Shown here: positions 16,333 through 24,990 of the stretch, piece after piece
Numbering within the stretch: the stretch's first letter is position 1
How the letters are laid out: every line of letters starts with the position of its first letter
Source of the DNA: Frankia tisae
GTDB taxonomy: Bacteria > Actinomycetota > Actinomycetes > Frankiales > Frankiaceae
Reading direction: 5' to 3'
DNA length: 44,975 nt
NCBI RefSeq assembly: GCF_025403405.1
Contig: NZ_JANEZT010000004.1
Coordinates: 1-44,975, forward strand
Made by a program: the position numbers and the translations under genes
The notes under the pieces: generated by a model
Told to the model about the DNA's origin: nothing
Databases searched by the model: none
What the model saw: the letters and a program-made list of their open reading frames with translations, nothing else

Positions 16333-18165
16333 GTGCTGAGCGGACGGCGGCGCCGGCCGCCGCGTGCCGTCATCGTTCTGCTGGCTTGTCTCCTGCTGGT
16401 CGCGGGCTGCCTCGGGCATGATCCGGACACCGCCGGCGGGGACGGCGCCCGCAGCGCGACGCCCCCGGCCAGGGAGGCGCTGGGCGCGGCCGTCGGGTCG
16501 GCCGGGCCGACCTCGTCGCCCGCGCCCTCCCCGGCGTCGAGCCCCTCCCCGACGGCGACGGCCAGTGACGCGGAGACGGCGTGGGTGGAGTCGACGCTCA
16601 CCCGGATGACTCCCGAGCAGCGGATCGGCCAACTGCTCATGGGATACGTGTTCGGGACGTCGGCGGACGACCGTGGCCCGACCGCGCTCGCCGGCAACCG
16701 GACGGTCGCGGGCACCGACACGGCCGCCGCCGCGGTGCGCGACCTCGGGCTCGGCGGTGTCGTCCTGTTCGACGCCGGCGGCACGGGCCCCGGCGCGTTA
16801 CCCGACAACATCGTCGCCCCCGGCCAGGTCCTCGGCCTCACCGCCGGGCTGCAGGGCGCCGCCGCGATCCCCCTGCTCGTCGCCGTCGACCAGGAGCAGG
16901 GGCCGGTGATGCGGATCCGCGACGGGGTGACCCTGCTGCCCGACCAGCTGGCGCAGGGCGCGAGCGGCCGCGTCGAGGACGCCCGCGACGCCGCCCGGGT
17001 GACCGGCGCGGACCTGCGCGCGCTCGGCGTCAACGTCGACTTCGCCCCCGACGCGGACGTCAACACCAACCCCGCCAACCCGGTGATCGGCGAGCGGTCG
17101 TTCGGCGACGACCCGGCCGCGGTCGCCCGCCTCACCGCGGCCGCCGTGGGCGGGTTCGCCTCGGCCGGGGTGGCCGCCGCCGCGAAGCACTTCCCCGGGC
17201 ACGGCTCGACCTCGGTGGACAGCCACCTCGACCTGCCGGTCGTCGCGTCCTCCCGCGCACGGCTCGACGCCGTCGACCTGGCACCGTTTCGGGCCGCCAT
17301 CGCCGCGGGCGTGCCGATGGTGATGGTGGGGCACCTGCTCGCCACCGCGTTGGACGGCGCGTCCCCGGCGTCGCTGTCCCCGGCGGTGGTGACCTCGCTG
17401 CTGCGCCGCCAGCTCGGCTTCGACGGCGTCGTCGTCACCGACGCGCTGAACATGGCGGCGATCACCAAGCAGAACTCGCCGGCCGAGGCCGCCGTGCGCG
17501 CCGTCCTCGCCGGCAACGACCTGTTGCTGATGCCGCCCCGGCTCGTCGAGGCCCGCGACGGCCTGCTCACGGCGATGCGCACCGGCCGGGTCCCGGCCAG
17601 CCGGATCGACGATTCGGCGCGCCGCGTCCTGCACCTGAAATGGCGCCTCGCGCATGCCACCCAGGCGCCGGCCGGCGACGGTCCCGCCGTGGCCGCCCGC
17701 GTCGCCTCCCGGTCGGTCACTGTCCTGGCCCAGGACTGCGGGGTCCTCCCCCTGCGCGCGGGTAGCCCGGTCACGGTCGCCGGCTCGTCGACGGCGGCCG
17801 ACCGCCTGCGCGCGGCGCTGGCCGCCCGGGGGATCGTCGCCGCACCACCGAGTGCCGCCGGCGGCACCTCCGCCTCGGCCACCGGGACCACTCCGGTGAC
17901 GATCATCCTTGCGGGAAACGCCGGCCCGCCCGCCCGCGCCGCACCCGGCACGGTCGTCGTCTCCACCGCCACGCCCTACCACCCGCCGACCGGCGCCGCC
18001 GCGTGGCTGGCCACCTACTCCACCGACCCGGCCTCTCTCACGGCCCTGGCCGCCGTGCTCACCGGCGCCGCCCCACCGCTCGGCCGTCTCCCGGTCGCCA
18101 CGACCGCCCCCGCGGGCCGTCCCCTCTCCCGCGGCTCCGGCCTGACCGCCCTGCGCCCCTGCTGA
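16333..18165 (+). CDS. Lipoprotein beta-N-acetylhexosaminidase, glycoside hydrolase family 3 (NagZ type)
   Basis: Hydrolyses terminal N-acetylglucosamine from cell-wall muropeptides or chitooligosaccharides at the outer face of the membrane. The GTG at 16333 gives a lipoprotein signal (Arg-rich start, hydrophobic core, lipobox LVAGC). A Ser/Pro/Ala-rich spacer and then a GH3 TIM barrel follow. The NagZ signature KHFPGHG...DSH starts at about residue 285 and carries the His/Asp general acid/base; the nucleophile is Asp of VVTDALNMAAI (about residue 370). A shortened second domain follows, giving 610 residues in all. It starts 11 bp after the SDR stop and could be co-transcribed with it. Confidence 0.9.
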   Translation: MLSGRRRRPPRAVIVLLACLLLVAGCLGHDPDTAGGDGARSATPPAREALGAAVGSAGPTSSPAPSPASSPSPTATASDAETAWVESTLTRMTPEQRIGQLLMGYVFGTSADDRGPTALAGNRTVAGTDTAAAAVRDLGLGGVVLFDAGGTGPGALPDNIVAPGQVLGLTAGLQGAAAIPLLVAVDQEQGPVMRIRDGVTLLPDQLAQGASGRVEDARDAARVTGADLRALGVNVDFAPDADVNTNPANPVIGERSFGDDPAAVARLTAAAVGGFASAGVAAAAKHFPGHGSTSVDSHLDLPVVASSRARLDAVDLAPFRAAIAAGVPMVMVGHLLATALDGASPASLSPAVVTSLLRRQLGFDGVVVTDALNMAAITKQNSPAEAAVRAVLAGNDLLLMPPRLVEARDGLLTAMRTGRVPASRIDDSARRVLHLKWRLAHATQAPAGDGPAVAARVASRSVTVLAQDCGVLPLRAGSPVTVAGSSTAADRLRAALAARGIVAAPPSAAGGTSASATGTTPVTIILAGNAGPPARAAPGTVVVSTATPYHPPTGAAAWLATYSTDPASLTALAAVLTGAAPPLGRLPVATTAPAGRPLSRGSGLTALRPC

Positions 18166-18169
18166 GGAG

Positions 18170-18958
18170 TTACGGCTTGCGGCCGATGGCGCCGTAGGCG
18201 CTGACCTGCGCGTCGGTCAGGTCGGCCGGCACGGCGGCGTCGGGCCGCCAGCGGTGCACCGACACGAGCCCCGGGTCGATCAGCTCCAGCCCGCCGAACA
18301 GCGCCTCGACCTCGGCGCGCGTCCGAGGCCGCAGCGCAATCCCCTGCGCACGGTAGGCCCTGGCGCCGGCCTCGATCGACGGGTCGTGGTCGGGGGTGAG
18401 ATGAGACAGGACAAGGTGGCTGCCGGCGGGCAGGGCGTCGACGAGCCGGCGGACGATGCCACCCGGGTCGTCGGAGTCGGGCAGGAAGTGGCCCACCGCG
18501 AGCAGCGACAGCGCCACCGGCCGGGCCAGGTCGAGGGTGTCCACGACCTCCGGGGCGGCCAGGATCCGCCTGACGTCCCGCACGTCGGCGTCGAGGTAGG
18601 CGGTCCGCCCCGTCGGGGTGCCGGTGAGCAGCGCCCGGGCGTGGGTGAGCACGATCGGGTCGTTGTCCACATAGACGACCCGGGCGCCCTCGACGGCCTC
18701 CTGGGCGATCTCGTGCAGGTTCGGGCTGGTCGGGATCCCCGTGCCGATGTCGAGGAACTGGTCGATGCCGACCTCGCCGGCCAGGTAGCGCACCGCCCGG
18801 GCCATGAACGCCCGGTTGGCCCGGGCGGCGGTGCTCGCGTTCGGCGCGACGGCCCGAGCCTGCTCGGCGGCCTTCCGATCGGCGGGGAAGTTGTCCTTCC
18901 CGCCCAGGTAGTAGTCGTACATCCGAGCCGGGTGAGGCAGGTCCACCCGCAGGTCCAC
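18170..18958 (-). CDS. DUF574-family SAM-dependent methyltransferase (Methyltransf_19)
   Basis: A 262-residue protein of the large actinobacterial family once called DUF574. Diagnostic blocks: PHPARMYDYYLGGKDNFPAD near the start, FLDIGTGIPTSPNLHE (SAM-binding loop), VVYVDNDPIVLTHARALL, and the C-terminal YGAIGRKP. Start is a GTG at 18958 with GAGGGG six bases upstream. The natural substrates of this family are largely unknown. A paralogue lies at 40700-41536. It converges on the NagZ gene with only a 4-bp gap. Confidence 0.92.
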   Translation of the reverse strand: MDLRVDLPHPARMYDYYLGGKDNFPADRKAAEQARAVAPNASTAARANRAFMARAVRYLAGEVGIDQFLDIGTGIPTSPNLHEIAQEAVEGARVVYVDNDPIVLTHARALLTGTPTGRTAYLDADVRDVRRILAAPEVVDTLDLARPVALSLLAVGHFLPDSDDPGGIVRRLVDALPAGSHLVLSHLTPDHDPSIEAGARAYRAQGIALRPRTRAEVEALFGGLELIDPGLVSVHRWRPDAAVPADLTDAQVSAYGAIGRKP

Positions 18959-19103
18959 GACTACCCCTCACTGTCACATGTCGGCCCATACCGGCGCGAA
19001 CAACCCCCCGTGCCGCTACGAGAATACGAGAGAGGGCCGAACCGCCACCCGCCCGGTGCCTCGTCGGGAAACGACGACGCCATCGCAGGTGGCGGCCAGC
19101 CCG

Positions 19104-19280
19104 TCACTCGACCTCGACCATCCGGTGGACATCGAAAGCGACGATCAGGTCAGCCCAGGACGCGTAGTGGTCGACGTCGCGCCCGTCCCGGGTCACCCGA
19201 AGGACCCTGGCCGGGCGGTCGGGAACGGTCCGCACGACTGCTTCCTCGATCAGATAACCCTGTGGTGTCATCCACTTCAT
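19104..19280 (-). CDS. Small conserved-looking hypothetical protein (58 aa)
   Basis: A compact protein beginning MKWMTPQGYLIEE, with a middle VLRVTRDGRDVDHYASW and ending HRMVEVE. Composition is balanced and codons are GC3-rich, unlike the random frames around it, and AGGAG lies about twelve bases before the ATG. Upstream sit tandem 11-bp repeats that each contain the same AGGAGAGGGTC core. No domain recognised. Lies between a methyltransferase gene and another small gene, all on the minus strand. Confidence 0.65.
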   Translation of the reverse strand: MKWMTPQGYLIEEAVVRTVPDRPARVLRVTRDGRDVDHYASWADLIVAFDVHRMVEVE

Positions 19281-19289
19281 GGGTCACCG

Positions 19290-19320
19290 CCTCTCCTGAC
19301 CCTCTCCTGACCCTCTCCTA
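19290..19320. repeat. Tandem 11-bp repeat just upstream of the 58-aa gene
   Basis: Nearly three copies of CTCTCCTGACC (read on the minus strand as GGTCAGGAGAG). Each copy contains a Shine-Dalgarno-like AGGAG core, so the repeat lies in the leader of the small gene starting at 19280. Confidence 0.7.
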
Positions 19321-19350
19321 GCCTTGGCGGGGGTCACCGTGTGCTCGCGG

Positions 19351-19671
19351 TCAGCGGTCCCGGCCGAACACCCTGGCCGGGGCTTCGATGAGTCTGCCGT
19401 GCCGGTCGTAGATCGCGACCCCCGGTGATTTCAGCGTCGGGACGCTGCGCCGCAGGTGGTGAGCGCACAGCAGGAGGTCGATCTCGTGGGCGCGCGGCCC
19501 GACCGGGGCGAGCACCACCTGCGCGACCGGCTCGGAGGGGCAGCAGCAGGACCGGCTGCCGGGCTCGATCGCCCGGTGTGGCGGCCGCGGGTCCGCGCCA
19601 ACCGCGCGGTTGGCGGCCTCCGGCCTGGACACCGCGGCCGACTCGGACCGATGCATGGCGGGGAGATTCAT
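19351..19671 (-). CDS. Small zinc-ribbon-like protein similar to DUF7455
   Basis: About 106 residues from the ATG at 19671; a shorter start at 19656 is possible. The C-terminal half follows the pattern of small actinobacterial DUF7455 proteins: a Cys cluster (SCCCPSEPVAQVVLAPVG), then LLLCAHHLRRSVPTLKSPG, then a short strand. Cys and His-His suggest a structural metal site, although the first CxxC pair is degenerate. The N-terminal 40 residues are low-complexity and may be a start-site artefact. Role unknown. Confidence 0.6.
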   Translation of the reverse strand: MNLPAMHRSESAAVSRPEAANRAVGADPRPPHRAIEPGSRSCCCPSEPVAQVVLAPVGPRAHEIDLLLCAHHLRRSVPTLKSPGVAIYDRHGRLIEAPARVFGRDR

Positions 19672-19729
19672 GGGGTGAACATTCCGCTGTTGCCGCCCGG
19701 GCAAACGGGCCGATCGGCCCCCTTGCGGC

Positions 19730-21028
19730 TCAGTCCTCGGCCCGCTCGGACGGCCCGTTTCCCCGTTCTCCAGGCGGCACCGCGGACCATGCCTCGACGT
19801 GCCGGGTGAGCCCGTCGCGGGCGCGAGGGTCGGCGACGTGGGCGATGATCTTCCGGGCCTGCTCCTGCACGCTCTCCCCCCACAGCGACGCGGTGCCATG
19901 CTCGCTGACGATGTAACTGTGCTGGAAGCTCGTCGTCGGCTCGCCCAGCGCCGCCACAACCGTCGACGTGCCCGACTTCGCGTGCCAACTCGGCAGCGCG
20001 ATCACGGCGTGCCCGCCTGGTGCATGCAGGGCGCCGGCGACGAAATCGGGCTGCCCACCGAAGCCCGACCACGCCCGGCCCCGGATGTGTGCGGCGTTCA
20101 CCTGCGCGTGCAGATCCACCTGCAACGCGGTGTTGATCGACGTCATCGCCGGCTGGCGGGCGATCGTGCCCGGATCGTTGACGGTCTCCGTGCGCAGCAG
20201 CCGCACCCGCGGGTTGCGGTCCACCCAGCCGTACAGCTCCGCCGAGCCGAACAGGAAGCTCGTGACCAGATCGGCGCCGGTGTCGAGAGCACCGGTCCGG
20301 TCGAGGGCCAGCACACCGTCGGAGAACGTCTCGGTCCACACCCGCAGCCCGCGGCGGCCGCTCAACGCGGCGAGCGTCGCGTTCGGCACCCCACCGATCC
20401 CAAGTTGCAGGGTCGCCCCGTCGCTGACCAACGCGGCGACCCGCTCCCCGATCGCCCGTCCCACCTCGTCGACGGGCCGGACCGCCGGGTGCGGCAGCGG
20501 CTGGTGCGCCTCCACGGCCAGGTCGACGAGGTCCAGGGGCAGCTCCCCGTCCCCGAACGTGTAGGGCATCGCCGGATTGAGCTGGGCGACAACCAGCCCG
20601 CCACCGGCCCGCGCCGCCTCCACCGCCGCCGGCAGGATGTTGACCTCGGTGCCGAGTGACACCCGCCCGTTCACCGGCGGGCTGGTGTGCACCACGACGA
20701 CGTCGGGACGGTACGGGCCGGCGAGCAGGCGAGGAACCAGGCTCAACCGGCAGGGCACGTACTCCAGCGTCGCCAGCCCCCGCATCCCGGGGCCGACGAA
20801 CGGCGTCACGTGCGCCACCCCCGGCCGCACCGGCAGACCCGGCTGCGGGTTGAGCACGAACAGCCGATAGGACTCCACCGCCTCGTCGACGACCCGCAGG
20901 GCCACCGCCGGGCTCGCGAAGTTCCCCGACGCCACCACCACCGGCCGCCGCCCCCCGGCCCCATCACCGCGACCCGCGAGATGCCCCGCTACCAACCCTC
21001 CGAGCACCGATGTGCTGACGACTCGCAT
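19730..21028 (-). CDS. Acetyl-CoA hydrolase/CoA-transferase family protein
   Basis: A 432-residue class I CoA-transferase of the 4-hydroxybutyrate/succinate CoA-transferase branch. Recognisable blocks include [46 protein letters not shown] and [11 protein letters not shown]. It transfers CoA between short-chain acids or hydrolyses acyl-CoA. It is divergent from prpD (180 bp between starts), which makes propionyl-CoA or succinyl-CoA a reasonable substrate guess but no more. A short palindrome (CGAA-ACGCG-TTCG, 21042-21054) just upstream may be an operator. Confidence 0.88.
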   Translation of the reverse strand: MRVVSTSVLGGLVAGHLAGRGDGAGGRRPVVVASGNFASPAVALRVVDEAVESYRLFVLNPQPGLPVRPGVAHVTPFVGPGMRGLATLEYVPCRLSLVPRLLAGPYRPDVVVVHTSPPVNGRVSLGTEVNILPAAVEAARAGGGLVVAQLNPAMPYTFGDGELPLDLVDLAVEAHQPLPHPAVRPVDEVGRAIGERVAALVSDGATLQLGIGGVPNATLAALSGRRGLRVWTETFSDGVLALDRTGALDTGADLVTSFLFGSAELYGWVDRNPRVRLLRTETVNDPGTIARQPAMTSINTALQVDLHAQVNAAHIRGRAWSGFGGQPDFVAGALHAPGGHAVIALPSWHAKSGTSTVVAALGEPTTSFQHSYIVSEHGTASLWGESVQEQARKIIAHVADPRARDGLTRHVEAWSAVPPGERGNGPSERAED

Positions 21029-21208
21029 AACCCCATCGTCTCGAAACGCGTTCGCGACGAGGCAGGCACCCAGCTTCAGCCGCCCGTAGCCGAGACCCCC
21101 GCCGCTGCCAGCGGGATCGTCCCGTCAGATTCGCCGGCGTTGGCACGTTCGCCGTCTCGACCGCCCCCGGGCTGCGTGCCAGAGTCGGCTTGGGGAGGAT
21201 GCCGACAG

Positions 21209-22717
21209 ATGATCGACCACAGGGTGCGGGTGCATCGCAGTTCGGAGCGGTTGGAGCGGCCGGACCAGCTCGCCTGGAAGATCGCCGCGGTGGCGAGCGA
21301 CCCGGTCGAGGTGCTGCCCGAGGTCGCGGAGATGACGGTCAACCGGGTGATCGACAACGCCGGGGTCGCGGTGGCGTCGCTGCGCCGCGCGCCGGTCACC
21401 GCGGCCCGTGACCAGGCGGTGCGCCATCCGGCCCCGCCAGGCCGCGCCGGCTCGACGGTGTTCGGCCTGGCAGGGCAGGTCCGGGTGTCACCGGAGTGGG
21501 CAGCGTGGGCGAATGGCGTGGCCGTGCGGGAGCTGGACTTCCACGACACGTTCCTCGCCGCCGAGTACTCCCATCCCGGCGACAACATCCCGCCGATCGT
21601 CGCCGCCGCGCAGCACCTCGGCCTCGGCGGCCGGGAGCTGATCCGTGGGATCGTCACCGGTTACGAGATCCAGGTAGCCCTGGTCCGCGGCATCTGCCTG
21701 CACCAGCACAGGATCGACCACATCGCGCACCTCGGCCCGTCGGCCGCCGCCGGCCTCGGCACGCTGATCGGCCTGCCCACCGAGGTTGTCTACCAGGCGG
21801 TGCAGCAGGCGCTGCACACGACGACGACGACCCGGCAGTCCCGCAAGGGGCAGATCTCGAGCTGGAAGGCGTACGCCCCGGCGTTCGCCGGGAAGGTCGC
21901 GATCGAGGCGGTCGACCGGGCGATGCGCGGGCAGGGTGCGCCGTCACCGGCCTACGAGGGCGAGGACGGCTTCATGGCCTGGCTGCTCGACGGGCCGGAC
22001 GCCCGGTACGTGGTGTCGCTGCCCGGACCGGGCGAGGCCAGGCGGGGCATCCTCGACACCTACCCCAAGGAACATTCCGCCGAGTACCAGAGCCAGGCGT
22101 TCATCGACCTGGCCCGCCGGCTCGGCCCCCGCCTCGGCGACCTGACGAGGATCCGCCGGATCACCCTCCACACCAGCCACCACACCCACCATGTGATCGG
22201 TTCCGGCGCGGGCGACCCGCAGAAGTACTCGCCGACGGCCAGCCGGGAGACGCTCGACCACTCGATCCCCTACATCGTCGCCGTGGCGCTGCAGGACGGC
22301 GCCTGGCATCACGAGCGATCCTACGCCCCGCAGCGGGCAGCCCGGCCCGACACCGTCGAGCTGTGGCAGAAGATCGTCACGGTCGAGGACGAGGAGTGGA
22401 CGCGCCGCTACCATTCGACCGACCCGGCGGAGAAGGCGTTCGGCGGCCGGGTCGTCGTCGAGCTGGACGACGGCGAGACCGTCGTCGACGAGATCGCGCT
22501 CGCCGACGCCCACCCGCTCGGCGCCCGGCCGTTCGGCCGGCCCGAGTACATCGCGAAGTTCCGCCGGCTGGCCGCGGGCGTGATCTCCACCGAGGAGCAG
22601 GACCGCTTCCTCCACGTCGCCGTCCGGCTCCCCGAACTGGCCCCGGACGAACTCGGCGGGCTCACCCTGGTACCCGAGTGGCCGCTGGGCACCGGCGAGA
22701 CGGCGGGGCTGTTCTGA
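21209..22717 (+). CDS. prpD: 2-Methylcitrate dehydratase (MmgE/PrpD family)
   Basis: Dehydrates 2-methylcitrate in the cytosolic methylcitrate cycle that clears propionyl-CoA. The 502-residue length fits PrpD. Family signatures are present: [22 protein letters not shown], then [25 protein letters not shown] near the C-terminus. The ATG at 21209 has a GGGGAGGA site about ten bases upstream; sequence before it is out of character for the family. Its stop overlaps the prpB start (TGATG), so the two are coupled. The methylcitrate synthase gene (prpC) is not in the window. Confidence 0.92.
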   Translation: MIDHRVRVHRSSERLERPDQLAWKIAAVASDPVEVLPEVAEMTVNRVIDNAGVAVASLRRAPVTAARDQAVRHPAPPGRAGSTVFGLAGQVRVSPEWAAWANGVAVRELDFHDTFLAAEYSHPGDNIPPIVAAAQHLGLGGRELIRGIVTGYEIQVALVRGICLHQHRIDHIAHLGPSAAAGLGTLIGLPTEVVYQAVQQALHTTTTTRQSRKGQISSWKAYAPAFAGKVAIEAVDRAMRGQGAPSPAYEGEDGFMAWLLDGPDARYVVSLPGPGEARRGILDTYPKEHSAEYQSQAFIDLARRLGPRLGDLTRIRRITLHTSHHTHHVIGSGAGDPQKYSPTASRETLDHSIPYIVAVALQDGAWHHERSYAPQRAARPDTVELWQKIVTVEDEEWTRRYHSTDPAEKAFGGRVVVELDDGETVVDEIALADAHPLGARPFGRPEYIAKFRRLAAGVISTEEQDRFLHVAVRLPELAPDELGGLTLVPEWPLGTGETAGLF

Positions 22718-23631
22718 TGCTGCATGCCCGTACTCCCGCCCACGTCCGCCGGGCAGTGCTGCGTGAGCAGCTCGCCTCGGGTCGGCTGCTGCGTTTCCCG
22801 GGGGCGTTCAACCCACTGTCCGCCGTGCTCATCACCGAGCTGGGCTTCGAGGGGGTGTACGTCTCCGGCGCGGCGCTGTCCGCGGACCTCGCCCTGCCCG
22901 ACATCGGCCTGACCACGCTCACCGAGGTCGCCGGCCGGGCCGGGCAGATCGCCCGGGTCACCGACCTGCCGACGCTCGCCGACGCCGACACCGGCTTCGG
23001 TGAGCCGATGAACGTCGCCCGCAGCGTCCAGATCCTGGAGGACGCCGGCCTCGCCGGCTGTCATCTCGAGGACCAGGTCAACCCGAAGCGCTGCGGCCAT
23101 CTCGACGGCAAGACGGTCGTGCCCGCCGAGGAGATGGCCCGCCGGATCCGCGCGGCCGTCACCGCCCGCCGGGACACCAATTTCGTCCTCTGCGCCCGCA
23201 CCGACGCCCGTGGGGTCGAGGGGCTCGACGCGGCGCTCGACCGGGCCCGAGCCTACGTCGACGCCGGCGCCGACATGATCTTCCCGGAGGGACTGGCGGA
23301 CGCCGCCGAGTTCGCCGCCGCCCGCGCGGCCGTGGACGTGCCGATCCTCGCCAACATGACCGAGTTCGGCACAAGCGAGCTGCTGACCACCGCGACGCTC
23401 GCATCGGTCGGCGTGAACGTCGTCATCTACCCGGTGACACTGCTGCGCCTTGCCATGGGCGCCGTCGAGGACGGCCTGCGCCGCCTCGCCGCCGACGGCA
23501 CCCAGGCCGGACTCGTCGACCGGATGCAGCACCGGTCCCGGCTCTACGAACTCCTCGACTACGCCGCCTACAACACCTTCGACGACGGCGTGTTCACCTT
23601 CCACATCCCAGGCACCCCCGGTGCCGGGTGA
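22717..23631 (+). CDS. prpB: 2-Methylisocitrate lyase
   Basis: Cleaves 2-methylisocitrate to pyruvate and succinate, the last step of the methylcitrate cycle. The 304-residue protein has the isocitrate-lyase superfamily layout: ADADTGFGEPMNV (metal-binding Asp residues), HLEDQVNPKRCGH with the catalytic Cys (about residue 126), then CARTDARGVEG and ANMTEFG. Start overlaps the prpD stop by one base. Length and motifs are intact, so the pair should be functional. Confidence 0.93.
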   Translation: MLHARTPAHVRRAVLREQLASGRLLRFPGAFNPLSAVLITELGFEGVYVSGAALSADLALPDIGLTTLTEVAGRAGQIARVTDLPTLADADTGFGEPMNVARSVQILEDAGLAGCHLEDQVNPKRCGHLDGKTVVPAEEMARRIRAAVTARRDTNFVLCARTDARGVEGLDAALDRARAYVDAGADMIFPEGLADAAEFAAARAAVDVPILANMTEFGTSELLTTATLASVGVNVVIYPVTLLRLAMGAVEDGLRRLAADGTQAGLVDRMQHRSRLYELLDYAAYNTFDDGVFTFHIPGTPGAG

Positions 23632-23788
23632 CAAGGTGGCGTTGACCGTCGAGCCACCGGAGGACAACTCCGGCCGTCGCGGCGGACTGTCCCGTCCCGG
23701 CGGGGTGACATCGGCGTCCCCCGTCGGGACGGCGGCTCGTACCGCGCTGCGACTCTGACCGGGCGGAAGAAATGCGGTCCGATCCGGT

Positions 23789-24022
23789 TCAGTGCCCCTG
23801 GGCGGGGACTGTGCTGGCCACGCCGGCGGCCAGCACGGCCAGCACGGCCAGCACGGCCAGCACGGCCAGCACGGCCAGCACGGCCAGCACGATGATGCCG
23901 CTGATCTGCCCGGGAAGGTCCAACCCGCTGCGCTGCTTGCGCGCGGTCTCCGGCGCCAGTCGCACCGTGATCGCACCACTCGGTCGCGGACAGCCTGGCC
24001 GGCGCGGGGGTCGGTCTGTTGC
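23789..24022 (-). pseudogene. Remnant of an MFS (DHA2-type) transporter ending in an expanded VLA repeat
   Basis: The minus-strand frame contains a linker typical of DHA2 transporters (TVRLAPETARKQRSGLDLPG, the region between helices 6 and 7). It continues into a hydrophobic segment made almost only of repeated Val-Leu-Ala, encoded by a tandem 9-bp repeat, and stops at a TGA (23789-23791). No N-terminal half or start is present. The fragment is a relic whose helix 7 has been overwritten by repeat expansion. Confidence 0.55.
23831..23890. repeat. Tandem 9-bp repeat, six full copies plus a partial one
   Basis: The unit CAGCACGGC repeats without error from 23831 and decays at about 23890. On the minus strand it reads GCCGTGCTG and encodes repeated Val-Leu-Ala in the MFS relic frame. 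Perfect identity of copies indicates recent slippage expansion. Confidence 0.9.
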
Positions 24023-24182
24023 TCATGTGAGGCTGGATCCTATGGTCCATCCCATGCCGAGTATGAGCATGTCGGTGCGGGCAGAGACGCTGGAGGCCGC
24101 GCGGGCCGCGGCTCCCGCACACGCGCTGATCGTGTCCGCCCACATGTACAACAACGCCAACACCGGCCAGACCGCCGGATCC

Positions 24183-24541
24183 ATGGCGAGCTTGTCGGGC
24201 TGGGTTGTTCGGTCGGGATTGCCACCATCTGGAGGATCCTGCACCGCGCCGGCGTCGGCCCTGCACCGCGGCGGGCAGACGGCTCTTGGCGGACGTTCCT
24301 GTCCGCGCAGGCATCCGGCCTGCTGGCCTGCAATTTCTTCACCGTCGACACCGTGTTCCTGCAGCGGGTCTACGTGTTCCTCGTCGTCGAGCGCGCCACC
24401 CGCCACGTCGATGTCCTCAGCGTCACGAACCATCCGACCGCAGCCTGGGTCACCCGGCGGGCGCGGAGCCTGCTGATGGGTCTCGAGGAGCACGGCCGCC
24501 GGTTCCAGTTGCTCCACGCCGACATCCCCGCCTGGCGACGA
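24183..24541 (+). pseudogene. Fragment of an integrase-core (rve) transposase
   Basis: The frame encodes the central part of a common actinobacterial DDE transposase: IATIWRILHRAGVGPAPRR, SWRTFLSAQASGLLACNFFTVDTVFLQRVY (first catalytic Asp in FFTVDT), then WVTRRARSLLMGLEEHGRRFQLL. Homology ends where the RDRDAKFT block should begin, and the N-terminus and the remaining catalytic residues are missing. No inverted repeats or target duplication seen. Dead insertion-sequence relic. Confidence 0.75.
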
Positions 24542-24677
24542 CGCCGCACCAGCCCGAGAGTCACCACCCCGAACCGATCATGAGCGCGGCGTAGTCTCCC
24601 ACGATTTGTCCCAGTCTCACATGTTCCACCGCAGCGGCCAGCCACGGTGCCATGACGGCCGAGACCAGATCGTTCGG

Positions 24678-24830
24678 TTAGGCGACGACGAGGATGAGGA
24701 AGAGCGTTGCCGCGAGCAGGGTTGCTACCGCAAACAGCGCGTTACTGGCTGTGGTGCCAGGCGCTGGATGCCAGCGTTCAGCACTCTTGATGTTCAGGAC
24801 CCGGTGCAGTCCCTGGCCGGTGTCAGGCAT
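24678..24830 (-). CDS. Predicted 50-aa single-pass membrane protein
   Basis: Starts at the ATG at 24830 with GGGAGAG about five bases upstream. A polar N-terminal half (MPDTGQGLHRVLNIKSAERW) is followed by one clear hydrophobic helix (NALFAVATLLAATLFLILVVA) that ends exactly at the stop, so it looks like a tail-anchored protein with the N-terminus in the cytoplasm. Not similar to anything I recognise. Divergent from the membrane/coiled-coil gene at 24991. Confidence 0.5.
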   Translation of the reverse strand: MPDTGQGLHRVLNIKSAERWHPAPGTTASNALFAVATLLAATLFLILVVA

Positions 24831-24990
24831 TCCGCTCTCCCGGTAGGCGCATCGTGCCAGGATATATCTGGCCGGAGTGTCGCCTCGACGTTGTCCTCGC
24901 GACAGCCCGCTCTGTTCTCGAAGGAGGGAAGGTCAGCGAGAAGCCCAGTTCAGGGCAGTGGGCCCTGAACTCAGGTGCGGGGGTGGTTGA

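Noticed and set aside
20687-21208. Long 5' extension of the prpD frame
   Set aside because: It overlaps the start of the divergent CoA-transferase and has no family similarity; the ATG at 21209 has a ribosome site.
23831-23890. CRISPR array
   Set aside because: The repeat is a contiguous 9-bp unit without spacers.
24023-24181. Hydrophobic minus-strand frame and a forward frame (EAARAAAPAHALIVSAHMYN) between the MFS and transposase relics
   Set aside because: Both are short, lack ribosome sites or homology, and contradict each other; no call can be supported.
23568-24314. Minus-strand frames with repeated Arg-Ala-Gly or Cys-Trp-Pro
   Set aside because: They are other-frame readings of the 9-bp tandem repeat; only the VLA frame has protein-like flanks.
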